Shown piece after piece: positions 43,445-55,430 of a stretch of DNA of 64,000 bases. The notes under the pieces are model-generated. The model did not search any database, had not been told where the DNA came from, and saw only the letters and a program-made list of their open reading frames with translations. Made by a program: the position numbers and the translations under genes. Position 1 is the first letter of the stretch, and every line of letters begins with the position of its first letter. This DNA comes from Gentiana macrophylla (taxonomy: Eukaryota > Streptophyta > Magnoliopsida > Gentianales > Gentianaceae), in assembly GCA_026214975.1 (NCBI GenBank), contig JAOBSW010000585.1, positions 1-64,000 on the forward strand, read 5' to 3'.

Positions 43445-43461
43445 ATTTCCCCCTTTTTGAT
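43445..43461 (-). other. Element D polypurine tract
   Basis: Minus-strand TCAAAAAGGGGGAAATT abuts the 3' LTR. It is the same as in element B. Confidence 0.85.
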
Positions 43462-43784
43462 GATTTTAAAACTCTCCCTAAAAGAAAAGCTTAAAGATCA
43501 AAACAATGTAAAACTGGAAAACTGGATTTCATTAGAATGATAAAAAACTGGAATAGTTTCATTTAGTCCAAACAACTGAGATTAAAGACTAAGCTTTTTC
43601 TTAACTAAAATAAACTACTTTTCTTTGTCATACAGATGATATTCATTTTCTAGCTTGGAGTCTTCTTTTGAAAATGTCTTGTTGTAGTCAACTTGACTTC
43701 CTTCTTTCCATCTTCTCCATAGAAGTAGCTTTGGTAAGTCTGATTCTTTCAAGTAGTATTTTTCAAATTCGACTACATCGCCTT

Positions 43785-46016
43785 TCATTTGTTCGATCTT
43801 GTCTTTAATCTTGATTTGTCATCAATCCTCTGATTCTTCTTGTATTGTGCCATTTTCTGCTTTGAGAATATATCAGATAAAAAGTAGTTCAAGGATTCTT
43901 CAAATGTCCTATCATTGTACTTGGCTTTAATAGGATTGTGATCGTTGATAAACTTCATCCACAGATCCCTTGTAAGAGTAGCTCTCTTTTCTCCAGGTTG
44001 ACTGTATTTCTCAATGAGCTGCTCATCAGTTAGTTCTTTCCTTAAGAACTTAGGATCTGATTTGTATCTTTGCGATTCTTCTTCAAGTCGCTTCATCTCT
44101 TTAAGTAACTTCAGCTTTTCTTCTTCAGGTTACCCCTTTTTGGCATCATATAGCTGATCTACCAAGGCATGGGTTGCCTGTTGGTCGGCTGATATACGTT
44201 GCTGAGAAGTAATTACTTCCTTAAGCTGAGTTTCTAACCCGTAGATATGCTGATTCGTGTGCCAATAAGCTTGAGCATGAGTTTCCGATCTCATGCGGTT
44301 GAGTCTTCTAGTTTTGTTTTAGTAATGTAATTTCAAGGTAACTTGAAGCTGGATTTGTGGATCATCTCTAGTCTTGCATGAACCGAGACATCGATTCCGG
44401 TTCTATAATCGAGATATCCAGAAATATTTGATAGAAGGCCATTTTGTGCATCCTTGTGACTGAGCACAATCTTCAAGTTTTCATGAACTTTGGCCAACTC
44501 ATCCTTAGTTAGGATGTCAGAAGGATCATATGTCGTTTCAGGTTGATCCTTGGGGTGAGTGATGTCTTCAATAATCATCAGTTGTCGATTATTAGTTTCA
44601 TCAGCTGCTTGCTGAGTGTCAGTTGTCTGATTTCCAACTGGAAACTCTTCTTGCTGACTTACAGTTTGCTTAGTTAGTGGTTGAGTTGAATATCTGAAGG
44701 CAAAACTGTAGTCACATCAGCTTCTTTTCTTGTATGACCATCTTTATCATCATCATTTTTCTTTGAACTGTCTTTGGGAATAGATGATGTGGCTGATTCT
44801 CTCCTTTGAGCTAGTTCAGTAAACCTTTTGAAACAGTTTTCAAGAAACTCTGATATAGGAAATAGAGCATATAGATTCCGATTTCCAATTTTTCCAAGAG
44901 TAACTTTTCTTCAGTCTGTAGACTAGCATCACGAGAATCCTCTGGTTTAAGCTTCATCTTCATTAGTCTGACAATTTTATCGACTTCAAAAATCGAAATG
45001 CATTTCTTTGAACTGATTGATGTTGTGATTGAGAAGTATTATCAGCAATAGTGGTTTTCCTTGTATCTTTAGTTGTCAGTTGTTGTTGTTGTTGTTGTTC
45101 CCCCTCAATTGGTGCTGTCATACTTGAGGTTGCTGGATATAAACATCTTACAACTGATCTTTCTTGTGCTGAGTCTGCCTTTCGCTTGGTTCCTCTCGTG
45201 TTCGGTTTCTGCTTTGAGACACGCAGTTTTCATTTCGCCAGGTTGGGAAGTTGTTCCTATTTTTGCTGTTATTTCTTTTGTAGTTTCAGCTTGCCTTGCT
45301 TGCTTCCCTTCCTTAAGTCTTTCCAGGTAGAATTGGATGATTCCACTGAGTGTTTTCTTCAGTCGAAATCTACCAACAGTTGCCTGACCTTCAGCTTGAG
45401 CTCTTTGTATACTGTCTAATTCGGCTAAATGTTGTTTCTTTATCTGGTTGACTACATAACCTGCCCAATTGAATTCTATTTCATCCCAGATAATGTTCAT
45501 TAGATAGATGTTTTCTTCAGACAGTGTACTGATTCCTTTGGATTTTCCAATGATATGCTTGCTGAGCCATCTGCTGAGGTGTCCAAATTCTGGCTTGATT
45601 TTGTCAACATGAATACCAACTTCGATTGGTACCGTAGAAAAAGTTAGCCTCTTTAGAAATGTAGTCCTATCCAATGGTAGTGTAGACAAATCTGTTGATG
45701 TCACGGAAGAATTTACGAAGCCAAAAAGTGACATCATGACTTTTTCGTTGATAGCAATTCGATCTCCACGAACTGTTGTCATTATAGAGTCTCTTACCAA
45801 ACGCATATTTTGCCAAAATTGTAATATACCTTCCAAGTCACATTTTTCTTTGAATGTAACTTCTAGAATATTTCTTAATCCTAGTTGTTTTTCAATCTTT
45901 GCACAGATGTGACTTGCTAACAGAGTGTTTTGACACATAGATTCATACATTTCGAATGAAAATTCATCTAGCTCTGTTATTAGTCTTTCTTGTTTTGATT
46001 TTTCTGAAGTGGCCAT
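43785..46016 (-). pseudogene. Element D third ORF (ORF3, post-pol)
   Basis: ATG at 46016 (MATSEKSKQERLITELDEFS) opens about 300 codons to 45105: ICAKIEKQLGLRNILEVTFK, LEGILQFWQNMRLVRDSI, GDRIAINEKVMMSLFGFVNS, LSRWLSKHIIGKSKGISTLS, and EIEFNWAGYVVNQIKKQHLA. Broken frames follow (44333-44578: LTKDELAKVHENLKIVLSHK; 43785-44096: Lys/Glu-rich, KRLEEESQRYKSDPKFLRKE). Gln- and Thr-rich low-complexity text lies between. The N-terminal domain matches element B's ORF3. The rest looks helical and charged. It is called 'env-like' in this lineage; I see no membrane helix. Confidence 0.75.
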
Positions 46017-46430
46017 AACTGGGTGTGAACACAAAAATTGATTTTTGAGAGGAGAGGGTTGCGAAGAGACTGATTCTGTTTTAATGAAAGAGACGAGGAA
46101 TTTGAAACTTGATTGAAAGTAGTGTGAACAAGGGATGAATAAATAGGTAGGATATACTGGCGGTTGAGTAGTACAACTTTTCAAATTCCATGATGGTTTT
46201 GAGTAACCAATGTATGCACTGTTCTGACAATCGTGGGGTGTACACGCAATATTCTGACAAAAAGAACTGCAGTAATTAAATGCGATATAACCGCTGTCGC
46301 TTTTATCTTGTCAACCTTTGACTTAAGTTGACTGGGATAGAAACTGAGATTGAAGTCAGCTTGTAGATATAACTTTCAGTTTCAGTAAAAGTCTGCCAGT
46401 TTCAGTTTTAGTTGATCAGTTTGAATTTGT

Positions 46431-46492
46431 TGATGTCAATGACTAATCTGTTAAGTGAGCGCACTCCAACATAACAAAGATTAATCCCTTTG
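46431..46492 (-). repeat. Conserved box after pol (single copy)
   Basis: On the minus strand, 14 bp after the pol stop: GGGATTAATCTTTGTTATG, a core GTGCGCTCAC, then AACAGATTAGTCATTG. It matches the two copies in element B (17797-17962), including the paired GATTA(A/G)TC words. Confidence 0.7.
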
Positions 46493-46505
46493 ACGAATTT
46501 TTGGC

Positions 46506-47402
46506 TTAACTGATTTCAACTAACTTTGATATCCCCAATTCAGTTCTTAGTTTGGCAAATCTGTCTTTGTCCAATGGCTTTGTAAATATATGTGCCAACC
46601 GATCTTGATGAGGTACATAAAGAATCAGAATGTCCTTTTCTCTCGCATGATCTCTTATGAAGTGGTGACGCACATCAATGTGCTTTGTCCTTGAGTGTAA
46701 AACTGGATTATCGGTGATTGCAATTGCACTTGTGTTATCACACATTATGGGAATCATTCCTTCTTCTATCCCATAATTTCTTAATTGCTGTCTGATCCAT
46801 AAAACTTGAGCATAACAACTTCCAATTTGCTATGTATTCAAACTTTCATTTGTAGAAGTTGAGATTGAGTTTTGCTTTTTGCTAAACTATGACACAAGTT
46901 TATTTCCTAGTAATTGACATGTGCCTGATGTGCTTTTTCTGTCCACTTTGCATCCAGCATAATCTGAGTCTGAATAAGATATTAGCTTGAATTCTCCTTC
47001 TTTTGAATACTAAATTCCAACTCCATCTGTGTCTTTCAGATATTTCAATGTTATTTTAACAATTGTGAGATGACTTTCTTTTGGTTTTGACTGAAATCTT
47101 GCACATACACCGACAGTAAATGATATATCTGGCCTACTTGCTGTAAGATAGAGTAAGCTTCCAATCATTCTTCTGTAAAGTGTTTGATCAACATCTTTGC
47201 CTTCTTTATTTTCATCTAATCTGATGTTGGTCCCCATTGGTGTAGAAATTCCAGTTGATTTTTCCATGCCAAACTTTTTGATAAGTTCTCTTGTATACTT
47301 GGTTTGGTGAATGAAAATTCCATCATCTAATTGTTTAACTTGTAATCCAAGGAAGTAATTCAATTCTCCCATCATACTCATTTGGAATTTTCTTTTCAAC
47401 AA
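46506..47402 (-). pseudogene. Element D RNase H and RT end
   Basis: The 47402 frame: [60 protein letters not shown] and GVCARFQSKPKESHLTIVK. After a stop, text to 46757 is broken. Then MIPIMCDNTSAIAITDNPVL, HIDVRHHFIRDHAREKDIL and FTKPLDKDRFAKLRTELGIS end pol at 46506. The middle of RNase H (Asp/Glu residues, about 46760-47010) is frameshifted. Confidence 0.85.
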
Positions 47403-48403
47403 ACTTGCAAATTTCTCACATAATTGTTCATCTTCCGATCCAAAGATGATGTCATCAACATAAATTTGAACAAGTAGAGTATTTTTTCACCATTTTTCAT
47501 TCTGAACAAGGTTTTGTCAATAGTCCCTTTGATAAATCCATTATCTACTAGAAACTGAGACAAAGTTTCATACCAAGCTCTTGGTGCTTGTTTTAATCCA
47601 TAAAGAGCTTTCCTTAGTCTGAAAACTTTATCAGCTTGATCTTTGATTTCAAATCCAGGTGGTTGTTGAACATATACTTCTTCTTCAAGAATTCCATTTA
47701 AAAATGCGCTTTTAACATCCATCTGGTAAACCTTGAATTTCTTATGAGCTGCGAAGGCAAGAAATAGTCTGATTGCTTCTAATCTTGTAACTGGTGCATA
47801 GGTTTCATCAAAGTCTATGCCTTCTGCTTGAGAGTATCCTTTAGCTACAAGTCTAGCTTTGTTTATGATAAGATTCCCATCTTCATCAAGTTTGTTTCTG
47901 AAAACCCATTTGGTTCCTATGATATTGACATGAACTGGTCTTTCTACCAATTCCCATACTTGATTTCTTTCGAACTCATTCAGTTCATCTTGCATTGCCA
48001 ATATCCAATCTGGATCTTTCAAAGCTTCTTCTATTTCTTTGGGTTCAGATTGTGATAGGAAACATGCAATCATTGCATCTAGTTGATGTCTTGTTCGAAC
48101 TCCAGCTTGAGTATCACCAATTACTTGTTCTTCAGGGTGATCTCTCATCCATTGATACGTGGGTGTCTGCATCAAAGAAATTATATCTTGTTCGACTGGT
48201 TCTTCAAGAACTGGTTCTTGAGTTTCTTCAGTTGGATCAGAACATGTAGTTCGGTGTGGTTTGTTGAGTAGTTGGAACTCGAGACTCGATCCGATTTGAA
48301 CATTCTCAAATTTGTAGTCTCCCAATGTCAACAAAACTCGGTTCTCGTAAGATTGGTAATCGAGACCGAGAAACCGGTTTTGGTCTGTCTTCGCTTGTTT
48401 CAC
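47396..48403 (-). CDS. Element D reverse transcriptase
   Basis: 335 open codons. A variable linker comes first, then [60 protein letters not shown] and [20 protein letters not shown]. These are followed by [20 protein letters not shown] and [20 protein letters not shown]. The frame is lost just before the YVDD box, which reads in another frame at about 47448-47465 (VDDIIFGSE). This is the longest intact stretch of element D. Confidence 0.9.
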   Translation of the reverse strand: MKQAKTDQNRFLGLDYQSYENRVLLTLGDYKFENVQIGSSLEFQLLNKPHRTTCSDPTEETQEPVLEEPVEQDIISLMQTPTYQWMRDHPEEQVIGDTQAGVRTRHQLDAMIACFLSQSEPKEIEEALKDPDWILAMQDELNEFERNQVWELVERPVHVNIIGTKWVFRNKLDEDGNLIINKARLVAKGYSQAEGIDFDETYAPVTRLEAIRLFLAFAAHKKFKVYQMDVKSAFLNGILEEEVYVQQPPGFEIKDQADKVFRLRKALYGLKQAPRAWYETLSQFLVDNGFIKGTIDKTLFRMKNGEKILYLFKFMLMTSSLDRKMNNYVRNLQVC

Positions 48404-48518
48404 CAGGAAGTTTGGTTCACAAATACCACGTGAATTGATTCTTCATGCTTGAGTGTCCTTTTGTTTAGTACTCTAAAAGATTTCTTCGACATTTGAGTAT
48501 CCTAGAAAGATTCCTTCA

Positions 48519-49209
48519 TCACTTTAAATGAAAAACATGAAGTTGATCTTTCTCATTGTTGTGTATGAAACATTTGTTTCCAAAAGCATGAAAGTATGAG
48601 ACATTTGGTTTTCTTCCATTCCAAATTTCATAAGGGGTCTTCTCATGTCTTTTGTTCATGAGAGCTCTGTTCTGTGTATAACAAGTTGTGTTAACTGCTT
48701 CTGCCCAATATCTTTCAGGTAGTTTTGCTTCACAGATCATAGTCCTCCCTGCTTCTTTGAGTGTTCTGTTTCTTCTTTCAGCTACACCATTCTGTTGAGG
48801 TATTCCTGTGGCAGCAAGTTGGTGTAAGACACCATTTTCTTCACAATATTCAATAATTACACTGTTGAGGAATTCGGTTCCCTTATCTGATCTTATTTTC
48901 ACAACTGGTACTCCTTTCTGATTCTGAAGTCTCTTGAGTAGTTCTGTAAGTCTTTGCTTGGTTTCACTTTTCTTGGTTAAGAATATAATCTAAGTGTACC
49001 TTGAAAAACCATCTACTACCACCAATGTATACTTCTTTCCGCTGATACTTATTGGTGTAATAGGGCCAAATAAATCCATGTGTAATAACTCCTGGATGTC
49101 CTGGTTGTTGAATGTCGAGACTTGGTCTTGAAACTTGCTTTTGTTTGCTTTCCTTGTTGACAAGCATCACATAAGCTGTCCTTCTTATATGATATTTCCG
49201 GTAGTCCAA
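48519..49209 (-). pseudogene. Element D integrase
   Basis: 48902-48519 is open: MKIRSDKGTEFLNSVIIEYC (second Asp), GIPQQNGVAERRNRTLKEAG (Glu) and AKLPERYWAEAVNTTCYTQN, then PYEIWNGRKPNVSYFHAFGN. Upstream the first Asp region is spread over frames near 49000-49130. The zinc finger lies at the end of the 49049-49624 frame (CDACQQGKQ). Confidence 0.85.
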
Positions 49210-49624
49210 TGACTAACTGTTTCTTAACAAGTGTGTTGATGTCATCAAAGTTAAGATGACTCAGTTTCTTGTGCCATAGCCAACTGATTTTTGATTTGGT
49301 GTGCACAAGCAAACAAGTTTCAGCAACGGCTGTTGTCCAATCTACTATATACATATTTTCTTTTCTTCTTCCGTCTAAAACAACTTGATAAGCTGATTCG
49401 CTGACGACAACACATAATTCTTTGTCAAAAGTAACTTTGTATCCCATGTCACAGAATTGACTGGTGCTGAGTAGATTGTAGTGTAATCCTTCTACATAAG
49501 ATACATTCTTGATTGTAAGACCATTCCTGATTAAGGTACCATATCCTTTGGTGTATCCAGGTTTGTCTTTACTCTTTGTCATGTGCCTAGAGCAACCACT
49601 GTCAAAGTACCATATATCCTGCAA
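49049..49624 (-). CDS. Element D protease and pre-integrase
   Basis: QDIWYFDSGCSRHMTKSKDK holds the intact aspartic protease Asp-Ser-Gly. It continues GTLIRNGLTIKNVSYVEGLH, YNLLSTSQFCDMGYKVTF and WLWHKKLSHLNFDDINTLVK, then CDACQQGKQTKASFKTKSRH, the integrase zinc finger. 191 codons are open. Confidence 0.88.
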   Translation of the reverse strand: MQDIWYFDSGCSRHMTKSKDKPGYTKGYGTLIRNGLTIKNVSYVEGLHYNLLSTSQFCDMGYKVTFDKELCVVVSESAYQVVLDGRRKENMYIVDWTTAVAETCLLVHTKSKISWLWHKKLSHLNFDDINTLVKKQLVIGLPEISYKKDSLCDACQQGKQTKASFKTKSRHSTTRTSRSYYTWIYLALLHQ

Positions 49625-49717
49625 TAAAGATTAAATAGTTTTAGGTACCCAACTCAGTTTGGGTCCATAGGGGTCAGTTGTCAGTACAACTCTGGGGATA
49701 TATCTTTTAGGTATTCT

Positions 49718-51895
49718 TCAGATATTGTTGCACTTGTTTTCATATATGTAAGCCACACTCCCATAGTGTCTATGTTTGGATTGTGTCTTATTTATATGAC
49801 CTCTCAGATCTTTTGGCTGAAATTTGTTTCCATCATGCTTTCTATTGAAACTTGAATAATAACCATCATTCCTTTTGTACCGAGGTCCTGACCGACCTTG
49901 CATCGAGACTTTTTCTCGAGAACCGAGATTAGCTCTCACGAGGTTTGGTGAAACTTGTGATAAGTTTTCATGCCTGGAATGATTGCTATTATCGCTTTAT
50001 TAGTAGATACTGATAAAATTCCAATCATCATCAAGTGGGATATAATCTTCCTTTCCCCTAAATGTGTGAATCTTTGAATGATTGACATTCTTGGATTTAG
50101 TTTGATTGTAATTTTTCTCGGTTCTTGACTTGATTGGTTTTTGTGGACCTCGTAGTTGATTTCCCAATTCGGTTTTCTTGAGATACAACTGATTTACCAT
50201 TTGGTTTACCTTTGTTGGTAAATCTAGTTGTTTTTTGGAAAACTGATTTATCCTATGTGATACTGGCTTTACTGGTTTAGCAATTTTCTCAGTTTGAGGA
50301 AGTTGTTCAGCTACAAACTTAATACCAGTTTTGGTACTAGGTTTGGCAGCTTTGCTGGTTCCATTCTTAGATGATTGCTGTGTATCAACTCCTAAACCAG
50401 TTTTGTCTCCATATTGTTTTCCTGATTTGAATCCGAAGAATCGAACTTGATTGAGCAAATGATTCGCTTTGTCGTTGTCGATGCAAGAGGGTCGATGTCG
50501 AATCTTTTCTTTATCAGTTTTAGTCAGTTTCAACATTTTGAGTTCAGACTTCAATCTTTCAACTTCAAGAATTAGATTCTCTTTTTCAGCTTTAATTGAT
50601 TCATAACCAGCTTGAATAGTTACCAGCTGATTCATCAATTCATCAAGAGTTTCTTCTAATTCTAGATTTTTGGATTGAGTCAAGAATGAAGAACACGATT
50701 TTGCATGGAAATTTGAGTGAGGAATATTTAGAATTAGATTCACATATCTCATTTGGATCTTCCATGTGTGCCATTAAAGTTGTGTCATCCGATAGTTTTT
50801 CAAGCATCACTTCATAATCGACTCATCTCCAGCAGGAGTGCTCTTCTACCAACTCTTCTTGGTGGCGCCTTCTTGATCGATTCACCGACATTCACTTTAT
50901 AATGTCCGGTTTCTTGTAGTTGAAATAGAGATATTCATCATCTTTTCTTTTCTCAGAGTCCTCTTGTTGAACTTTTGAGGATCGGGTGTCCACTCTTCAT
51001 TCGCCGAATTCTGCTCAACATTAGAGCCATCTGTTTCTTCCATCTCATCCAATTCATGAAGATTGCTTGATGAGTTTTCTTGAATGTCATTTGATGTCGC
51101 TATAAGTGATGTGGTCTTTGGTTCCTCCAGAGCTTTGATTATTGCAAATTGTACTTGTAAAATCTTCACTTGAATTCATAAGCTTTTAGGTCCGAGAAAA
51201 TTTTGAATGAATCCTCTATGTCAAGTCTTCTAGATTCTTCCATAGCGGTGACTTTCATTTTCCAAAGACATTGGTAATGCCTTCAAAATTATTGTATTGA
51301 TAACTTTCTTAGAATACTCACTCTTGAGTAGATCTAATTCATCCATGATAGCAATTGAATCTTGTTTCCATTTGATCAATTGTTTCTCCAGATTTCATCT
51401 TGAAATTCTCAAACTTTTGTTTTGCAAATGAGATTTTATTTTCTTTAATTGAATTTCCTTCACAAACAAGTTGCGCTTTGTCCCACATTTCCTTGGCGCT
51501 TGTGCATTCTTTCACCTTTAAGTACATGTTCTTGTCAAGAGTTCGAGGATAAAATCCATAGCAACATTATTGAGATTGTTTCGCTTGTGATCATCACTAG
51601 TCCATTCGATTTGGGCCGCAGAACTCGAACTTGTCGCCCATCAACAGCTTGCATGTGAGTGATCCGAATTGGTCCATCGTTGAGTACATCCATCATTTCA
51701 TCATGAGTAGTCGCTAGAAAAGCTCGTGATATGACATTTATATTCACAAATCCGCCATGTTGCACATGAGCATCCTCTCGCATATTGATTTTTATCCATT
51801 GTGAGTGAGTGAAAACCGATAGTAAATTAACTGGAACTGGAGCTTTCAAATGAGAACAACTAGAGGAGATATGGAGCAAATGATATCTTGTCAAA
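49718..51895 (-). pseudogene. Element D gag
   Basis: N-terminal capsid text lies in 51535-51894 (FLATTHDEMMDVLNDGPIRI) and 51339-51527 (MYLKVKECTSAKEMWDKAQL, then CEGNSIKENKISFAKQKF). An acidic linker is at 50897-51169. A 250-codon frame (50000-50752) starts helical and coiled-coil-like (NLELEETLDELMNQLVTIQA, LILEVERLKSELKML) and turns Lys/Gln-rich. A short basic end is at 49718-49939. At least five frame changes are present as read, many near CTG/CAG-like words. Confidence 0.75.
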
Positions 51896-51902
51896 GAAAC
51901 AC

Positions 51903-51917
51903 TGCTCCGATACCAAT
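51903..51917 (-). other. Element D primer-binding site
   Basis: Minus-strand ATTGGTATCGGAGC directly after the 5' LTR, the same variant of the initiator-Met site as element B. Confidence 0.75.
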
Positions 51918-53480
51918 TGTTTGTCCCTTGGAAAGACTAACACAAGTTTAGAGGGGGGGGGGGGGGGTGAATAAACTTGTCACTAAAAACTTTCCCAAAG
52001 CTGGATTTTAAACAAGTTACGGTCCAGTTGGAAACTTGTGTGGAGTTAAGCTGACTGAGCTGAGTTTAAGTCAAACTGACTTAATCAAAACTGAGTCAAC
52101 CGGCAGCGGATATAATTCTAGCCTTTTTCTTGATCTTGTTGTTCTTTTATGAAAACTGAGTGTAGTAAACTGAATTCTGATGAATGTCAGTTTGTGAACA
52201 GTGAAGTGTATAACAATCAATTATCAAAATGTTGTAAGTAGATGCTGAGTAAATAAATAAATGCGTAAAGTAAATAAGGCAAATATTATAGAGGTTCCAG
52301 GTGGTGTAATCATGTACGCCCTCTCTTCCCCTCGTAAGCGGAGGAAAATTCCACTAGAACTTCTCGAGGTGAACTGTTACAAAAAGTCCTAAACAATAGT
52401 CCTTGGCTAATCCCTAGCTTCACTATCTAAAACAGCTTGTAGAAATGGTAGAATTGTTGTTCTTCAATTGCTTGAACACTGGTCCTGTAGAGGTTGAATT
52501 GCCTCTTCACCACTACCACCACAAACACAACCGCCTGATCGCTTGTCACAACCGCCCTTGACAAAGCCTTCCCGGTTTGCTTTACATTCTAAAACCTTTG
52601 ATGTAGAATCAAAGTTGGGTTGAGAATCAATAAATTGATTCTTGTTTGTGGTTCTTCAAAGTGTATGATTCACGCTTTAAACCTTCCCGGTTTTCTTCAC
52701 GCCTAAACCTTTCGACTGCTCACAGTCAATGATTTCATCCAATGAAATTGCTTCCTTTACAACGCTCGATCGTACTTATCGGGCTTATCGGATGATCGAC
52801 TTATAAAACCGAGTATCCTTATCGCTTTATATCGAAGTTTATCACTTGTCGCCTCTTTGACCGACTTGGAGCATTAACTAAGATTTTACTCTTCTTCAAA
52901 TATTAGTACTCCAATTTTTCATCCGATTATAATTGATTTAATCGTGAGTACACCATGACTCATTATCATCTAAGAATTCATTGTCCTTATGATTCTTAGG
53001 TCTTCATACAAGATCCATAAAGTCGCCTTCAGTCACCACAATCTTGCTCAAGTCTAACTTTACTAGCCTCGACGTAGTCTTCATAATCGAGTTTGAACCT
53101 CGGTTCTTCGATCTTCAATAACTAAGTCTGTGACCTCGCTTCTTCAATTTCCGTGATAAGCCAATCGAGTCTCTGGTCCTCAAATAACTTATCTTCTTCG
53201 GTTTCATCTAGGTGTATTCTCGAGTCGCTTTGTTTATCTTGATGATTTCCAGATTTTAATGATTTCCGGTTTCGCATTTACGACACACTAACAATTACGT
53301 TGCTTGTCCGATGTAACCTATACAAATATCGACTCTAGTAAAACCTAAACATTCGGATTCTAGACATCTTTAGCTTTTCACTATAACAAATAGCTTCAAA
53401 AGACTTCATCAATGAGGTTAAAATAATACTTTGAATAATTATGATGAATTATCATCAAAACATAAATTTTATTTCCAACA
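51918..53480 (-). repeat. Element D 5' LTR, with internal replacement
   Basis: 1,563 bp against 1,757 bp in the 3' LTR. About 280 bp (counterpart of 42430-42710) is replaced by about 80 bp that resembles nearby LTR sequence ('accttcccggttttcttcac' against 'ccttcccggtttgctttaca' at 52570). A G15 run lies at 51953-51967. Confidence 0.9.
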
Positions 53481-53485
53481 GATCG

Positions 53486-54430
53486 CGTGTCGCCCTCCAA
53501 GCTCCATGTACGAACTAAGGATCTCAAGAAGAACAAACATGGTTAGTAGCTCCGTAATCTAGTATCCAAGTTGATACATCTTTAGCCATCAGATAAGATT
53601 CCAAGACTAGTAATTAATTACCTGCCTTATCCTTGCCCTTGTTCTCAAGGCCTTTTCCTTCCTTAGCCTCTTTGAGGTAGGCCGACAATGGCGCCTCCAA
53701 TGTCCTACCTCATAGCAAAGGGAAACATTTCCCTTGGGCTTGGAAGTTGCCTTTTAGCCTTCTTCTTCATTGGCTTTGCACAATTTTCTTCACGTTTTAG
53801 CTATTTTGCTTGCTTTGCCTTAGGCTTATTCTTGACTCAGAGCTCGATGCCTTAGCCTCAAGAATGTGGCCCGCTTTTACTTTTACTTCCTTCTCAAGCT
53901 TCTCCTGCAGGAGATAGCTTTAACACTTGCAGCTCATTAATCAACCGAGTCGATCAAATTTGAGTTTGTTCATGACATAGTTACTTTGAACCTGAGGAAA
54001 TCGTGTGTAAGTGATTCTAAGATCACACTCACTGAGTTGCAACGTCAAATCTAGAGCCATGAATCTCAAAGATCGCAAGAAAGTAGTTAATCATGTTCAT
54101 CACATGACCACTTGGCCGCCATCGATCGACTTTCCTCATTTTGGCATTTATGGCCAACTTGATCGCCTCATGTCTTGATTGATCGGATGGGGCACCAAAC
54201 ATGGAAATAAGAGAGTCCATGATTTCTCGCGCACTCTCTATGTTCTCATGCTTGGTCCTTATGATCTCCGACATGGAGGCCAGCATGATGCCACGAGCCT
54301 TATTGTCCGCCTCTACCCATCGCTTATGGTCATCACGTATAGCTCGTGGAGGCGCTCATAGGAGGATTCGCGTAAAAGCCTCGCATGTGACAAACTTGAC
54401 ATTTTCAAGATGAGCACAACGCTCATGTTA
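53486..54430 (-). pseudogene. Element C gag (and protease start)
   Basis: 54029-54286 reads MLASMSEIIRTKHENIESAR, EIMDSLISMFGAPSDQSRHE and AIKLAINAKMRKVD, the Copia gag of the Angela/Tork type. Lys/Glu-rich text and a damaged zinc knuckle follow (GHWRRHC at about 53700-53720; the first Cys pair is out of frame). The rest up to 53486 should hold the protease but is not readable. Confidence 0.75.
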
Positions 54431-55030
54431 CTTTTCCACTTGTTAAAGTTGTTACCCGGTCAAATTTTCATTCAAAGCAGATTAGTTACTTGATAAGACA
54501 TTATGTCAGAGAATAAAATGACGTAAATAAATCAAATCATACACCACAACTAGTAATGATTTTATGAATAATAAACGTGATGTTATGCATGCAGTTTATC
54601 CTACCATTCCAAGGATTTAATCTCATACCTCGTTGTCACCGACGGGTAGGTCAAAAAGGTGACGATTAAATTGAGACAATCTCTCTCAACAATTAAGTGA
54701 GAATCATACATCCCGATTTGATTGTTGATTACCTTCCTTTTTCACCAAGAAATTTCGAAAATACCCTTGTGAGTGTGACCCATCGTTTCATTTTCTTAAG
54801 TAGATCCCGAGTATGCCGCCGGGCAGGTAGGTCGCTGACCCGACGAGTACTCAAAATCCTATCATTTCGAAACCAAGCCTTGAATTTTGATATGTGAAGG
54901 CCATCCGAAGGGGTCGAATCAAAGCGCACGAGGTGCCACCGTTCTCTCATGGTGCTTGTGTTAACAGTAGAGGCCGAGGGGTCGGTTGTCACCTTCCCCG
55001 CTCCCACTCGTTATTTTGAAAACTAGGTAG
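54431..55030. other. Element C gag start / leader, decayed
   Basis: No assignable domain. A minus ORF at 54729-55007 is basic and family-less, and I treat it as chance. Confidence 0.4.
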
Positions 55031-55034
55031 TCTC

Positions 55035-55430
55035 TTTTAGGATTTTAGAATTTTCTAACCATCCAAAAAACAATAGATCATGAATATTTAATTTTAATCC
55101 TCCCACTAGTTCATCGGTTCCAAATACCGTCTAACTAGTGTCACTATATCCACGATCCTCCAATTTTATGGATTAAAATAGACACTACACAAATAAAATT
55201 CACAAAGAATTTCATTATCCTAATTTGTCATGATAAAAAGTTTTAGGATTGTAGAATTTTCCCAATAAATCAAAAAACAATAAATCAAGTAAAAATATCA
55301 ACTAACTTTTCGGTTCCAAATGCCGTCTAGTTGGTGCCCAATTTTTCATGATTTCCCAATTTTTGATTATCAAAATTCTAATTTATGTAGACACTACATA
55401 ACCCAAATCCCGAAGGATTCAAAATCCCAA
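55035..55430. repeat. Tandem 200-bp repeat in element C leader
   Basis: Two imperfect copies (about 55035-55237 and 55238-55430) share 'ttttaggattgtagaatttt'-like text, 'caaaaaacaata(g/a)atca', 'cggttccaaat(a/g)ccgtcta' and 'tagacactacata'. A weaker third remnant may follow near 55505-55560 ('gtttccatacatgtctaatt'). Confidence 0.65.

Larger units (their letters stand above)
41688..53480 (-). mobile_element. Element D: complete Sirevirus-type Copia, 11.8 kb
   Basis: LTRs 41688-43444 and 51918-53480, in minus orientation. Target duplication GACTG (41683-41687) against GATCG (53481-53485); the mismatch has the CTG-to-TCG form seen throughout. Purine tract at 43445, primer site at 51903-51917. 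Order on the minus strand: gag, protease, integrase, RT, RNase H, conserved box, ORF3. Protein text is closely related to element B but the LTRs are not alignable end to end, so these are two families. It is inserted in element C's pol. Confidence 0.93.

Noticed and set aside
54729..55007. 92-codon basic ORF, minus strand
   Set aside because: No family, lies in a decayed gag/leader region, overlapped by a plus-strand ORF of similar length.
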